DNA from: Bradyrhizobium liaoningense
Lineage (GTDB): Bacteria > Pseudomonadota > Alphaproteobacteria > Rhizobiales > Xanthobacteraceae
Assembly (NCBI RefSeq): GCF_018130955.1
Contig: NZ_JAFCJM010000007.1
Location: forward strand, 124,001 to 188,000
DNA length: 64,000 bases
Reading direction: 5' to 3'
Below, in pieces: positions 49,669 through 58,522 of the stretch. How positions within the stretch are numbered: position 1 is the stretch's first letter; every line of letters starts with the position of its first letter. The position numbers and the translations under genes are program-made. Under the pieces are notes generated by a model. The model did no database searches. It had not been told where the DNA came from and saw nothing but the letters and a program-made list of their open reading frames with translations.

Positions 49669-50985
49669 TTAGGCGACCAGTCTGAGCTTCTGTCGCTTTC
49701 TTTCGGCCTGCTGCTTCCCTGACTCGCGCGACTTGATGAAGTCAGCCCACGCCTGGAGCACCTCGCGTCGCCGCTGGATCATCTCGCTGTCCCAATACGA
49801 CAGCTCGGCCTCGTCGCCGACTCGATGCGACAAGCAGAACTCAAGGACTTCGCGGCGAAAATTGTGCTCTTTGTTGTCTGCGCCCCAGTTTCTGAAGCTC
49901 GTGCGGCAGCCATGCATGGAAGATTTGACGGCGGTGCGCTCGATAGCTCCAACAAGGGCGTTCGCCCGGAACGGCTGATGTTCCTCAGCGTGGTCCGAGG
50001 GGAATACATACTTATCTGTGCGCCGCATCGATTGGATGATCTCGATGGCCTGATGCGACAGCGGAACGAGATGCGGTTTGGGCTCTAAGTCCCCCTTTAT
50101 CTTCATCTTCTCAGCCGGAACCATCCATGTCTTCGCCTCGAAGTCGAGTTCGGTCCATTCCATGAGCCGGATTTCTTGGCTGCGCGACACGGTGAGGATG
50201 CCCACTTCTGCGCAGCGCGCGGCATTGCCGGGATCAGAGCGCAGCCCTGTCATCATTTGCGGCATCTTCGTGTATGGCGCGGACCGATGTCCCTTTTTGC
50301 GATTCAGCTTGCGGGGTGACGGCAGCAGGTGTTTGAGGTTGCCGCGCCATGCGGCCGGATTCTCACCTGAGCGAAGCTTCAAGGCTTTGGCAGCGTCCAT
50401 CAACCGCTCAATTCGCTGGCGCGTCCGCGACGCTGTGACAGGCTTGACGGTCCAGGTCCGCTTGAGTGCCTCCAACACGTGCTCGGTGGTAATCTCGTGG
50501 ACTTTCTTCTCGTGCAAGCTCGGCACGTCGCGGATGGAGCGCTGCCATTGGGATAACTCCTCTTTGGACAAGCCCCGGCACCAATCAGGGTACTGCTCCT
50601 CCGCAAATTCCTTGAATGTTTTGCTGCCTTGAGCGGTCGCCCGCTTCTTGACGCGCGGATCGATACCCTCGCGCTTCAATGCGACTTTATATTCGCGGGC
50701 CTTCTCGCGCGCGCTGCTTAGGGTCAGAACGTCACCCCCTGCGCTGTCGCGGTCGCCAGCCTTGGCGAACTCCATCTGCGCCCGCTTGCCCTCGAGGTCC
50801 GTGAAGCGGAAGGCCCACACCCGATCACCGCTCGCGCGCACGACCAGATAGAGACCCCCGGTGTCCGCATGAACGCCAGCTTGCAGGGATTTAACTTGGT
50901 TCGAATTGAGCGCCACTTTAACGTTCCCCTTTCGCTTACCACTTACCGGCACGGATGCTTTGGCCGCCACCGTCAGTAATTCCAC
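49669..50985 (-). CDS. P4-type tyrosine integrase
   Basis: The 438-residue protein has the N-terminal DUF4102-like arm-binding domain (ADTGGLYLVVRASGDRVWAF), a SAM-like core-binding domain, and the catalytic residues R268 (SRSQEIRLMEW), H358-x-x-R361 (MHGCRTSFRNW), H387 (LSHRVGD) and Y397 (LSYWDS). All are present, so it could be active. It is transcribed leftwards, with its start about 200 bases from the inner 27-bp direct repeat at 51190. It is the obvious enzyme for the direct-repeat attachment site. It is not the RdfS-partner integrase expected next to the ICE core. Confidence 0.92.
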   Translation of the reverse strand: MELLTVAAKASVPVSGKRKGNVKVALNSNQVKSLQAGVHADTGGLYLVVRASGDRVWAFRFTDLEGKRAQMEFAKAGDRDSAGGDVLTLSSAREKAREYKVALKREGIDPRVKKRATAQGSKTFKEFAEEQYPDWCRGLSKEELSQWQRSIRDVPSLHEKKVHEITTEHVLEALKRTWTVKPVTASRTRQRIERLMDAAKALKLRSGENPAAWRGNLKHLLPSPRKLNRKKGHRSAPYTKMPQMMTGLRSDPGNAARCAEVGILTVSRSQEIRLMEWTELDFEAKTWMVPAEKMKIKGDLEPKPHLVPLSHQAIEIIQSMRRTDKYVFPSDHAEEHQPFRANALVGAIERTAVKSSMHGCRTSFRNWGADNKEHNFRREVLEFCLSHRVGDEAELSYWDSEMIQRRREVLQAWADFIKSRESGKQQAERKRQKLRLVA

Positions 50986-51189
50986 GGGAACCGGTGCGGA
51001 TGTGTGACCGTCACGGATACTTTCAAAGGGAGCCGTGCGTCACCTTACCACTTTTTTACCTGGCCCGGCTGGCGTTCGGCGGTTTTAGGCGAAGACAGAC
51101 GATAGCTTATAAGCCCAAGATACTGTAAACAAAAGAGAATGCGAAGGGTGACGATGCTCGGTGATAGCAGACGCAGCGCTGAAATTGGA

Positions 51190-51216
51190 TACATGATCCG
51201 TGACGGCATTCGGTAA
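51190..51216 (+). repeat. 27-bp direct repeat, inner copy (attachment-site candidate)
   Basis: Identical over 27 bases to 53111-53137. Translated in phase it reads GYMIRDGIR followed by a stop (with the G from 51187), the typical C terminus of an OmpR-type response regulator, but no regulator gene precedes it. It lies between the integrase and the DUF1254 gene. Confidence 0.85.
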
Positions 51217-51271
51217 GACGCCGGCGCGTCCATGGTCTGCCAACTAGACCTGGCCGCGTCGGCATCTATCG

Positions 51272-52702
51272 TCACTTCCGGCCAACGGTGTCGCTATCGA
51301 TCCGCTTGATGGCCGGGGGATTCCACACGCCGGTCAGCGCGTCCGACTTCGGCGCATAGAGGCGCATGGTGAGGCTGAACGGACCTTTGGGTGCGGGCAG
51401 CCAGTTGGCTTCGTGATCGCTGCCGGGATTTTCATTCTGGAAATAGATAGTCAGCGAGCCGTCGGCGTCGCGCTTGAACGGCATCCAGCTGCTCACCGCA
51501 AAGCGATTGACCGGATTGGCAACCTGGAAGCCTTCGTTGTCATATAGCGTGATTGACCAGAATGCCTCGACCGGCGGCAACTCGTCTTTGGTGAAGCGGA
51601 TGATGTATTTGTTTGCGCCGTCGAGCGGCTTGCCGCTTTCATCGCCAATGCTGCCCGGGTAGATCGCGTCCTCCGGCAGATTGGCACCGAGTCCGATCTG
51701 GGCGACGATCGCGCGCTTCAAATAATAGGTGCCGTAAACGCCCATCGTGTCCGTGTTCATGGACCAGTTGTTGGCGACGCGCGCCAATGTCGGGACTTTC
51801 CATGCCATCAGCTTTTGCGCCTGCGCCGGCGCGTCGTCGATGGCCTTCCGCACTGTCGCGTCAACCTTGGCTGTGTCGAAGCTCTTGCCCTGCTCGAAAC
51901 CAATCCGCTTCATGCGGGCGATGATCGGCTCATCGGTGATGTGTGGCGGGTTGACCTTGAGCAACTCCGCGGCATAGGCGAAGAATTTGTCGCCCGCCAT
52001 CGTGTCGACTTGTCTCTTCGGCGGCGTCTTGACGTCGACGTTGGGATCGATGGTTTGCGTTACCGCGACCGGAGGCTTGCCCCATCCAGACAGCGGCGTG
52101 ATCTTGTAGCCCTTCTGCACCTCGTGAACTGCGGCATAGTCGGCGGGCCCATCGGTCTTGGTGCGACCGATGACCCATACATGGGGCGTCGGCGCATTGA
52201 TGCGCGTGAAGCCTGCCGGCACGTCTCCATTCCAGCCCGGCGGCACGACCAGGAAATTGGCTGCCTTGGTGCCTGTCGTGCGCAATCCCGGCGAAGCGAA
52301 CACGTCGGACCACATGTCAAGCATCGGTAGAAGATAGAAGCGGCCACCGGTATCAGGAACCGAAACGACCATGGGCTCCTGCGTCAGGTCCAGCCAGGCG
52401 CTCGAATACAACGTGTCGAAATTGGGCCGCACGACCGCCCTCATGTCCGCGGTCGGGTAGGCCAGGATATTGTCGAATGTGTTGGGCGGACCGCCCATTC
52501 CACCGGTTTTGGCATCGGTATTGATGAGTTGCTTGCGCGTCAGGTCCATCGTCACGAGCGGATAGAAGTAAGTATATGCCTCCACGGCGATGGCCTGTGC
52601 CTCGTCCGCAGAAATCGATTGAGCAGCGCTCGGGACCGATGTCGGGACCATGAGAATCAGACCCGACAAGACCGCTGCTAATGATGACAGACGCTTATTC
52701 AT
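51272..52702 (-). CDS. DUF1254/DUF1214 secreted protein
   Basis: A signal peptide (SLAAVLSGLILMVPTSVPSA, cut after AAQS) is followed by the DUF1254 domain (AVEAYTYFYPLVTMDLTRKQ; RPNFDTLYSSAWLDLTQEPM; LLPMLDMWSDVFASPG) and the DUF1214 domain (FWSITLYDNEGFQVANPVNR; LTIYFQNENPG) ending NWLPAPKGPFSLTMRLYAPK. The full family length (476) suggests an intact gene. Function is unknown; relatives are periplasmic. It is alone between the two 27-bp repeats, which makes it the only cargo of that segment. Confidence 0.9.
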   Translation of the reverse strand: MNKRLSSLAAVLSGLILMVPTSVPSAAQSISADEAQAIAVEAYTYFYPLVTMDLTRKQLINTDAKTGGMGGPPNTFDNILAYPTADMRAVVRPNFDTLYSSAWLDLTQEPMVVSVPDTGGRFYLLPMLDMWSDVFASPGLRTTGTKAANFLVVPPGWNGDVPAGFTRINAPTPHVWVIGRTKTDGPADYAAVHEVQKGYKITPLSGWGKPPVAVTQTIDPNVDVKTPPKRQVDTMAGDKFFAYAAELLKVNPPHITDEPIIARMKRIGFEQGKSFDTAKVDATVRKAIDDAPAQAQKLMAWKVPTLARVANNWSMNTDTMGVYGTYYLKRAIVAQIGLGANLPEDAIYPGSIGDESGKPLDGANKYIIRFTKDELPPVEAFWSITLYDNEGFQVANPVNRFAVSSWMPFKRDADGSLTIYFQNENPGSDHEANWLPAPKGPFSLTMRLYAPKSDALTGVWNPPAIKRIDSDTVGRK

Positions 52703-53120
52703 GATGGTTCCTCCTGACTATCCCTGCAGTGGCGAGCAATAATCCTGCTTTGCTGCTGCGGATTTTCCAATTTTCCTTCAAGGGCGGAGAATGGACAGTG
52801 GACGAGCCAGCTAAGACGCGAAGCGCCGTGGTCCGGTTGATCTACATCAAGAACGTCCGCGAAGGGGCGAAGCCGGAGATCGAGCAATCCGCCGTCTCAA
52901 GTCTGCTCCAGCTCCGGAAGCGGACCCCGGAAGCCCGCGAGATTGCACAGATTTAAGTAGAGAGGGGCTCTTTCTGCCTTTATCATGAGAACCGTGACGG
53001 CGCGGTTCGCCATAGCCGATAAGGGATTGTAGCCGCTTGCCAAAAGGACCAACCACCCCTGAGAGGACGGCGAGGAAAATGGTTTTGAATTTACCATTTT
53101 GCCGGTGCCGTACATGATCC
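52703..53120. other. Region between the DUF1254 gene and the sensor kinase
   Basis: About 420 bases. It holds the upstream region of the DUF1254 gene and, at its right end, the outer 27-bp repeat. A 75-residue plus-strand frame (52729-52956) is protein-like in part (FKGGEWTVDEPAKTRSAVV) but unsupported. A response-regulator gene, expected upstream of the kinase, is absent. Confidence 0.5.
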
Positions 53121-53137
53121 GTGACGGCATTCGGTAA
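53111..53137 (+). repeat. 27-bp direct repeat, outer copy, overlapping the kinase start
   Basis: Identical to 51190-51216. It contains the GTG start codon of the sensor kinase (53121) and its first five codons, and also encodes YMIRDGIR-stop in the other phase, the tail of the response regulator that normally overlaps the kinase start. Integration here keeps the kinase frame intact. Confidence 0.85.
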
Positions 53138-54581
53138 ACTGATCCGAACCACGGCGTTCCGGCTGATGCTGGTCTATCTGCTGTTGTTCGCGATGTTCGC
53201 GGCGTCGCTGCTCGGCTATTTCGCCTGGAACACGCGCCGGCTGATCACCGAAGAAATCACGCAGACGGTCAACGTCGAAACCGCCGAGATCAACGACATC
53301 TACATCGGCCGTGGCCTGTACGGCCTCGCGCGTGCGATCGAATACCGGTCGCTGCGGCCGAACGCCAACCTCTATCTCGTGACCAACCCGTCCGGGCAGG
53401 CTATTGCCGGCAATGTCGGCTCGCTCGCGCCCGGCGTGATGGCGACGCGCGGCTGGATCGAAACGGCCTACCGGCGGATGGAGGAGACCGACAGCCGCGA
53501 TCATCGCGCGCTGGTTTACGTCAGCGAGCTGCCGAACGGCTTCCGCCTGCTGATCGGTAGGGATCTCGACGAGCGCCGCCGCCTGTTCGGCATCGTCGCA
53601 AGAGCCGCGCAATGGTCGATCCTCATCGTGGTCGTGCTGGGCCTTGGTGGCGGCATCTTCGTCGCGCGCAGAGTGCTGCGCCGGATCGATGCAATGACCG
53701 GCACCGCCCAGCGCATCATGACCGGCGATCTCAGCGAACGCCTGCCGGTCGGGCGCAGCGGCGACGAGCTGGACCGCCTGGCCGAAAACCTCAACGCCAT
53801 GCTGGAGCGCATCGAGGCCCTGATGGCCGGGCTGAAGGAAGTCTCCGACAACATCGCACACGACCTCAAGACGCCGCTGACGCGGCTGCGCAACCGCGCC
53901 GAGGAAGCGTTGGCGAAATCGGGTAGCGAGGGCGAGTATCGCGCGGCACTCGAACGTACCATCGAGGAATCCGACGGGCTGATCCGCACCTTCAATGCGC
54001 TCCTGATGATCGCGCGCGCAGAATCCGGCCAGGCCCGCGGCAATATGGACGACTTCGACGCCGCCGACGTTGCCAATGGCATCCACGAGCTCTACGAGCC
54101 GCTCGCCGAAGATGACGGCATGATGCTGAAGGTGAAGACCGAACCCACGCCCGTCCACGCCAACCGCGAACTGATCAGCCAGGCGCTCGCCAATCTCGTC
54201 GAAAATGCCGTCAAATACGGCAAGCCTGTTGCGCAGGCAGCGGGAACCGTCGTCAGCATGGACAGCCGCCAGATTTTGATCGAGGCGAAGCGCGAGGGCG
54301 GTCACGTCCTGCTCAGCGTCACCGATCGCGGCCCCGGCATCCCCGAAGGCGATCGCAAGCACGCGATCGAGCGGTTCGTGCGGCTGGAAGCGAGCCGGAC
54401 ACTACCCGGCTCCGGTCTGGGGTTGAGCCTCGCGTCGGCCGTGGCCACATTGCACGGCGGTGAATTGAAGCTGGGCGACGCCCATCCCGGCCTCGTCGCC
54501 ACGCTGGTGCTGCCTGCGCGGGCGGGCGCCAGCGACAGGGTTGCTCCCCTAACGCAGGATGTGTCACAGAAGGTGGCATGA
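53121..54581 (+). CDS. Sensor histidine kinase
   Basis: Membrane spans at ~13-34 (LMLVYLLLFAMFAASLLGYF) and ~163-181 (QWSILIVVVLGLGGGIF) enclose a periplasmic sensor; HAMP follows (~183-235), then the phospho-acceptor H247 in NIAHDLKTPLTRLRNR, the N box LANLVENAVKYG, and the G boxes DRGPGIPEGDR and GSGLGLSLASAV. Start is GTG at 53121, lying inside the 27-bp repeat. The cognate response-regulator gene, expected just upstream and overlapping, is missing in this window and presumably lies beyond the other end of the island. The stop overlaps glnE by 4 bases. Confidence 0.92.
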   Translation: MTAFGKLIRTTAFRLMLVYLLLFAMFAASLLGYFAWNTRRLITEEITQTVNVETAEINDIYIGRGLYGLARAIEYRSLRPNANLYLVTNPSGQAIAGNVGSLAPGVMATRGWIETAYRRMEETDSRDHRALVYVSELPNGFRLLIGRDLDERRRLFGIVARAAQWSILIVVVLGLGGGIFVARRVLRRIDAMTGTAQRIMTGDLSERLPVGRSGDELDRLAENLNAMLERIEALMAGLKEVSDNIAHDLKTPLTRLRNRAEEALAKSGSEGEYRAALERTIEESDGLIRTFNALLMIARAESGQARGNMDDFDAADVANGIHELYEPLAEDDGMMLKVKTEPTPVHANRELISQALANLVENAVKYGKPVAQAAGTVVSMDSRQILIEAKREGGHVLLSVTDRGPGIPEGDRKHAIERFVRLEASRTLPGSGLGLSLASAVATLHGGELKLGDAHPGLVATLVLPARAGASDRVAPLTQDVSQKVA

Positions 54582-57538
54582 CTCTCTCCGCGCCGGGAAA
54601 CGCGGACAAGCATGGTGTCGCTCTTGCCGCTCGCTTTGCGGAAGCGCCTCATGTTGCCGCTTCCACCACCGCCGAACAACGCCTTCGTGACTGGCTGGCC
54701 GAGCTCGATCCGCAAGCCGCGGCTGCGATCGAGGCGCAGTTGGTGCATTCATTCGCCCGGGAGATCCTGGCGGGGATCGCGGACTTCTCGCCATATCTGT
54801 TCGAGCTGGTTCGTGCCGATCCGGCACGGTTCATCCGGCTGCTTCAGAGCGATCCCGATGCGCATTTTGCGTCGCTGATCGAGGGCACCAGACACGCCGT
54901 CCTCGCCGCATCGGACGAAGCCGAGGTGATCCGGCTGCTTCGCCGCACGAAATCGGAAGCCGCGCTCCTGACCGCGCTGTGCGACATCGGCGGCGTCTGG
55001 CCGGTGATGCGGGTGACGGCGGCGCTGACCGATCTCGCTGTGTCCTCGGTGCAGACGGCACTTGAATTTCTGCTGCGACAGGAAGCCGCACGCGGCCGCA
55101 TCTCGCCGTCGAATCCCGACGCGCCCGAAGAAGGCTCCGGCCTGATCGTGCTTGCAATGGGCAAGATGGGCGCGGGCGAATTGAACTACTCCAGCGACAT
55201 CGACCTGATCGTGTTCTTCGATCCGGATGCGACGACGCTGGCCGATGACATCGAGCCCCAGCCGTTCTTCGTCCGGGTCACGCAGGGGCTGTCGCGCCTG
55301 CTGCAACAGCGGACCTATGACGGCTATGTGTTCCGCGTCGACCTGCGGCTGCGGCCAGATCCGTCCTCCACGCAAGTGGCGATCTCCCGCGACGCGGCGT
55401 TGCATTATTACGAGCGGGAAGGGCGCACCTGGGAGCGCGCCGCCATGATCAAGGCGCGCGCCTGCGCCGGCGATATCAACGCCGGCGAAGCACTGCTCGC
55501 CGAAATCTCGCCCTTCGTCTGGCGCAAGCATCTGGATTTTGCGGCGCTTGCCGACGTCCACGACATGAAGCGGCAGATGCAGACCTATCGCGGCCAGAGC
55601 GAGATCTCCGTCGAAGGACACAACGTCAAGGTCGGCCGCGGCGGCATCCGCGAGATCGAGTTCTTTGCCCAGACCCAGCAGCTGATCGCCGGCGGGCGGC
55701 ATCCTGAGCTGCGGGTGCGGCCGACGCTGGTCGCGCTTGACGTGCTCGCCACCAGCAACTGGATCACCTATCAGGCGCGCGACGAGCTCACGAACGCCTA
55801 CGAATTCTTGCGCCGGGTCGAGCACCGCCTCCAGATGATCGCCGACGAGCAGACCCACGCGCTGCCTGACGACAAGGAGGCGGTCGAGCGCTTTGCGTGG
55901 TTCTTCGGCTACACCAGCCGCGAAGCCTTCGCCCGCGACCTCCTGCGCCAGCTCGAAATCGTCCAGGGCCACTACGAAAAGCTGTTCGAAGGCGATCCGA
56001 CCGGCACGGTCCAGCTGCCGGCGGTCGACTACGGTGCGGGCCCCGACGACCAGCGCCTGTTGCAGCATCTCACCACGCTCGGCTTCAAGAAGCCCGCCGC
56101 GCTGGCCCAGACCGTGCGCGACTGGATGACCGGCAACTACCGCGTATTCCGCAACGGGGCGACGCGCACCGCTTTCATCGAGTTCGTGCCGGCGCTGATC
56201 GACGGCCTCGCGCACGCCGAGGACCCGGACCGTGCCGTCGTCGCCTTCGACCAGTTCCTCCAGGCCCTGCAGCGCGGCGGTCGCCTGATCACGCTGCTCA
56301 GCCAGAACCGAGATCTCGTCGCACTGGTGGCGCTGGTGCTTGGTGCTGCCCCGCGGCTCGGTGAGATGTTGGCGCGGAAGCCGCAGCTCATGGACGGCCT
56401 GATCGACCCGCGGTTCTTCGGCGCGATGCCGGATCGGCAGGAATTGTCGGCGCGTCTCGCCGCCACGGTGCGCGATGCGGACTCCTACGAGGAATTTCTC
56501 GACCGGCTCCGCCTGTTCGGGCAGGAGAGCCTGTTCCTGATCGGCACGCGCATTCTGTCCGGCACCGTCTCGGCGCAGCAGGCGGGCACGGCGTTCGCCG
56601 ACGTCGCCGAGGGCATCGTTCACACCGTGCATGGGCTGGTCGCCGATCGTTTCGCCGCCCAGCACGGACGGATCAGGGGGCAGGAGACCGCCATCATCGC
56701 CATGGGCCGGCTCGGCAGCCGCGAGATGACGGCATCCTCCGATCTCGACCTGATCCTGCTCTATGATTTCGACGCTGACGATCCGGACTCCGACGGCGCA
56801 AGGTCGCTGCAAGGCGCACATTACTTCGCGCGTTTCACACAGCGCCTGATCAGTGCGTTCACGACGCGAACCAATTACGGCGTGCTCTACGAGATCGATA
56901 TGCGGCTGCGTCCCTCGGGGCGCGCCGGTCCCGTGGCCTCGCACATCCACTCCTTCGCCGACTATCAGGAGAACGAAGCCTGGACATGGGAGCACATGGC
57001 GCTGACGCGGGCGCGCGTCGTCTCGGCATCGCCTGCGTTCCGCGACGAGATCGAAGCCGTCATTCGCCAGGTGCTGACGCGGCGCCGTGATCGCGCGACT
57101 GTCGCCAACGACGTCGCCGAGATGCGGCGGGCGATCGCGCTGGAGAAGGGCGAGGACGACATCTGGGACCTGAAGCTCGCGGCAGGCGGTCTCGTCGACA
57201 TCGACTTCATCGCGCAATATCTCCAGCTCGTCCACGCCGCCGACAAGCCGGAGATCCTCAGCGTCTCGACGCTTCAGGTGCTGGAAAACGCCGCAAGACT
57301 CGGCGTGCTCGATGCGTCGGAAGCTGAGATCTTGCGTTCCGCGGCGCGGCTCTATCACGACCTGACGCAAATCCTCAGGCTCTGCGTGATCGGAAAGTTC
57401 AATCCGGAGACGGCAGGTGTGGATCTTCAGCGCGTGATGGTGCGGGCCGGGGACACCCCCGACTTTTCCGCGCTGGAAGCCCGTGTCCGTGAAACGCAGA
57501 CCGAAGTCAGGCGCGTCTTCAACGCGCTGGTCGGTTAG
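54578..57538 (+). CDS. glnE: Bifunctional glutamine synthetase adenylyltransferase/adenylyl-removing enzyme
   Basis: GlnE regulates glutamine synthetase by adding or removing AMP in response to PII. Both nucleotidyltransferase domains are intact: the N-terminal adenylyl-removing site ELNYSSDIDLIVFFDPD (~201-217) and the C-terminal adenylylating site MTASSDLDLILLYDF (~717-731), each followed by its helical GlnD-PII-UTase-like region (VDLRLRPDPSSTQ; IDMRLRPSGRAGP). Length 986 is normal. It overlaps the sensor kinase gene (ATGA), an order I recall as standard in Bradyrhizobium. This gene anchors the right end of the window as core chromosome. Confidence 0.96.
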   Translation: MTLSAPGNADKHGVALAARFAEAPHVAASTTAEQRLRDWLAELDPQAAAAIEAQLVHSFAREILAGIADFSPYLFELVRADPARFIRLLQSDPDAHFASLIEGTRHAVLAASDEAEVIRLLRRTKSEAALLTALCDIGGVWPVMRVTAALTDLAVSSVQTALEFLLRQEAARGRISPSNPDAPEEGSGLIVLAMGKMGAGELNYSSDIDLIVFFDPDATTLADDIEPQPFFVRVTQGLSRLLQQRTYDGYVFRVDLRLRPDPSSTQVAISRDAALHYYEREGRTWERAAMIKARACAGDINAGEALLAEISPFVWRKHLDFAALADVHDMKRQMQTYRGQSEISVEGHNVKVGRGGIREIEFFAQTQQLIAGGRHPELRVRPTLVALDVLATSNWITYQARDELTNAYEFLRRVEHRLQMIADEQTHALPDDKEAVERFAWFFGYTSREAFARDLLRQLEIVQGHYEKLFEGDPTGTVQLPAVDYGAGPDDQRLLQHLTTLGFKKPAALAQTVRDWMTGNYRVFRNGATRTAFIEFVPALIDGLAHAEDPDRAVVAFDQFLQALQRGGRLITLLSQNRDLVALVALVLGAAPRLGEMLARKPQLMDGLIDPRFFGAMPDRQELSARLAATVRDADSYEEFLDRLRLFGQESLFLIGTRILSGTVSAQQAGTAFADVAEGIVHTVHGLVADRFAAQHGRIRGQETAIIAMGRLGSREMTASSDLDLILLYDFDADDPDSDGARSLQGAHYFARFTQRLISAFTTRTNYGVLYEIDMRLRPSGRAGPVASHIHSFADYQENEAWTWEHMALTRARVVSASPAFRDEIEAVIRQVLTRRRDRATVANDVAEMRRAIALEKGEDDIWDLKLAAGGLVDIDFIAQYLQLVHAADKPEILSVSTLQVLENAARLGVLDASEAEILRSAARLYHDLTQILRLCVIGKFNPETAGVDLQRVMVRAGDTPDFSALEARVRETQTEVRRVFNALVG

Positions 57539-57552
57539 TGCCACAAACTCCG

Positions 57553-57668
57553 TCGTCATGCCCGGGCAGAAGCGCGAAGCGCGTCTTCGCGCTAGATGTC
57601 CCGGGCATCCACGTTCTTCGTGCTGCGAGAAAGGTCGTGGATGGTCGGGACAAGCCCGGCCATGACGG
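57553..57668. repeat. Mosaic palindromic intergenic repeat (RPE/RIME-type)
   Basis: Nested dyads: ATGCCCGGG (57558-57566) pairs with CCCGGGCAT (57600-57608), and inside it AGCGCGAAG pairs with CTTCGCGCT. A second half ends CCCGGCCATGACGG, mirroring CGTCGTCATG at the left end. Such mosaic palindromes are dispersed between genes in Bradyrhizobium and relatives; this copy may also act as the glnE terminator. Confidence 0.75.
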
Positions 57669-57765
57669 ATGGCGTTCTTGGTGTGCCTGCTTCGAGCTGA
57701 CGGTTTTCAGATTGATGAAAGCGGTCTAGTTGAAGGCCTGATGAGATTCTTTTGAGAGACTTACG

Positions 57766-58230
57766 ATGATCTACCCAATACTAAAATTGCTCCATATCAT
57801 GAGCGCCACAATTCTATTTGGTGGAGGCATTTTTGCTGCCTTGCTAGGTACAATTGTATTTGGCTCCAAGAAAGTAAAAGTCATTGCCGAAGTCGGGCCT
57901 CATATTGTCAAGGTCGAGTCGTACCTGACTGTATTGTCCGCGCTGGCTCAAATCATCACTGGATGGTGGATGGCATCACTGGCGGGATTTCCAGTTTGGA
58001 CGGGATGGCTTGGGTGGGCCTTGGTACTATTTTGTATAGCCGGTCTTTGCTGGATCCCTGGTGTCTGGCTGCAGCATCGCATGGTTGATCTTTGCAAAAA
58101 GGCTAGTGAGACAAGCTCAGAATTACCCGCTGTGTATCATGAGCTCTTCAAGAATTGGACCTTTTTGGGCCTCCCATCAACGGCAGCCATGATTGGGATA
58201 TTCTATTTGATGGTTTTCAAGTCAGTCTGA
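57766..58230 (+). CDS. DUF2269 integral membrane protein
   Basis: The 154-residue protein has four hydrophobic spans (LLHIMSATILFGGGIFAALL; LTVLSALAQIITGWWMASLA; GWALVLFCIAGLCWIPGVWL; LGLPSTAAMIGIFYLMVF) and the H10-x-x-x-A start typical of DUF2269. Function unknown. Its third positions are clearly more AT-rich than those of glnE and the ABC genes around it, and it is flanked by dispersed repeats on both sides, so it may have arrived separately. Confidence 0.82.
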   Translation: MIYPILKLLHIMSATILFGGGIFAALLGTIVFGSKKVKVIAEVGPHIVKVESYLTVLSALAQIITGWWMASLAGFPVWTGWLGWALVLFCIAGLCWIPGVWLQHRMVDLCKKASETSSELPAVYHELFKNWTFLGLPSTAAMIGIFYLMVFKSV

Positions 58231-58410
58231 AAGCCTTCGATCAGCAAGGTATTGGAAGTGGGAAATCAAATAGACCGCTTTCCACTGCTGCAGGATTTTC
58301 CCGCGGAGAAATCGAGGGGGCGATCAAGAACCTGACGCGCGGCCCGGCCATGACGGTGCAGAGCCGTCTGGGCAGGATATGGCGCCACTCCTGCCGACGA
58401 TGGCAATATA

Positions 58411-58477
58411 CCCCTGATTTGCCCGACGGGTCAAGCGAAATTCGTAAAATCAGCAAGTCGTCGACCGACCCGTCCGG
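58411..58477. repeat. Dispersed palindromic repeat
   Basis: TTTGCCCGACGGGTCAAGCG opens the element and GACCGACCCGTC closes it; GACGGGTC and GACCCGTC are complementary arms. I recall this element as frequent between Bradyrhizobium genes, which fits the taxonomic reading. It lies in the 290-base gap between the DUF2269 and ABC genes. Confidence 0.55.
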
Positions 58478-58522
58478 CTACTGTGCATGGGGTTGTTTTC
58501 GACGTTTTGTTGGACCGCCGCC

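Noticed and set aside
48944..49672. A 242-codon plus-strand frame left of the integrase
   Set aside because: It changes character along its length and only crosses one correctly framed ku stretch; the rest is non-coding, so I annotate the ku remnant instead.
54749..57559. A 936-codon open frame on the minus strand opposite glnE
   Set aside because: glnE has all family motifs on the plus strand; the antisense translation is a composition-driven shadow.
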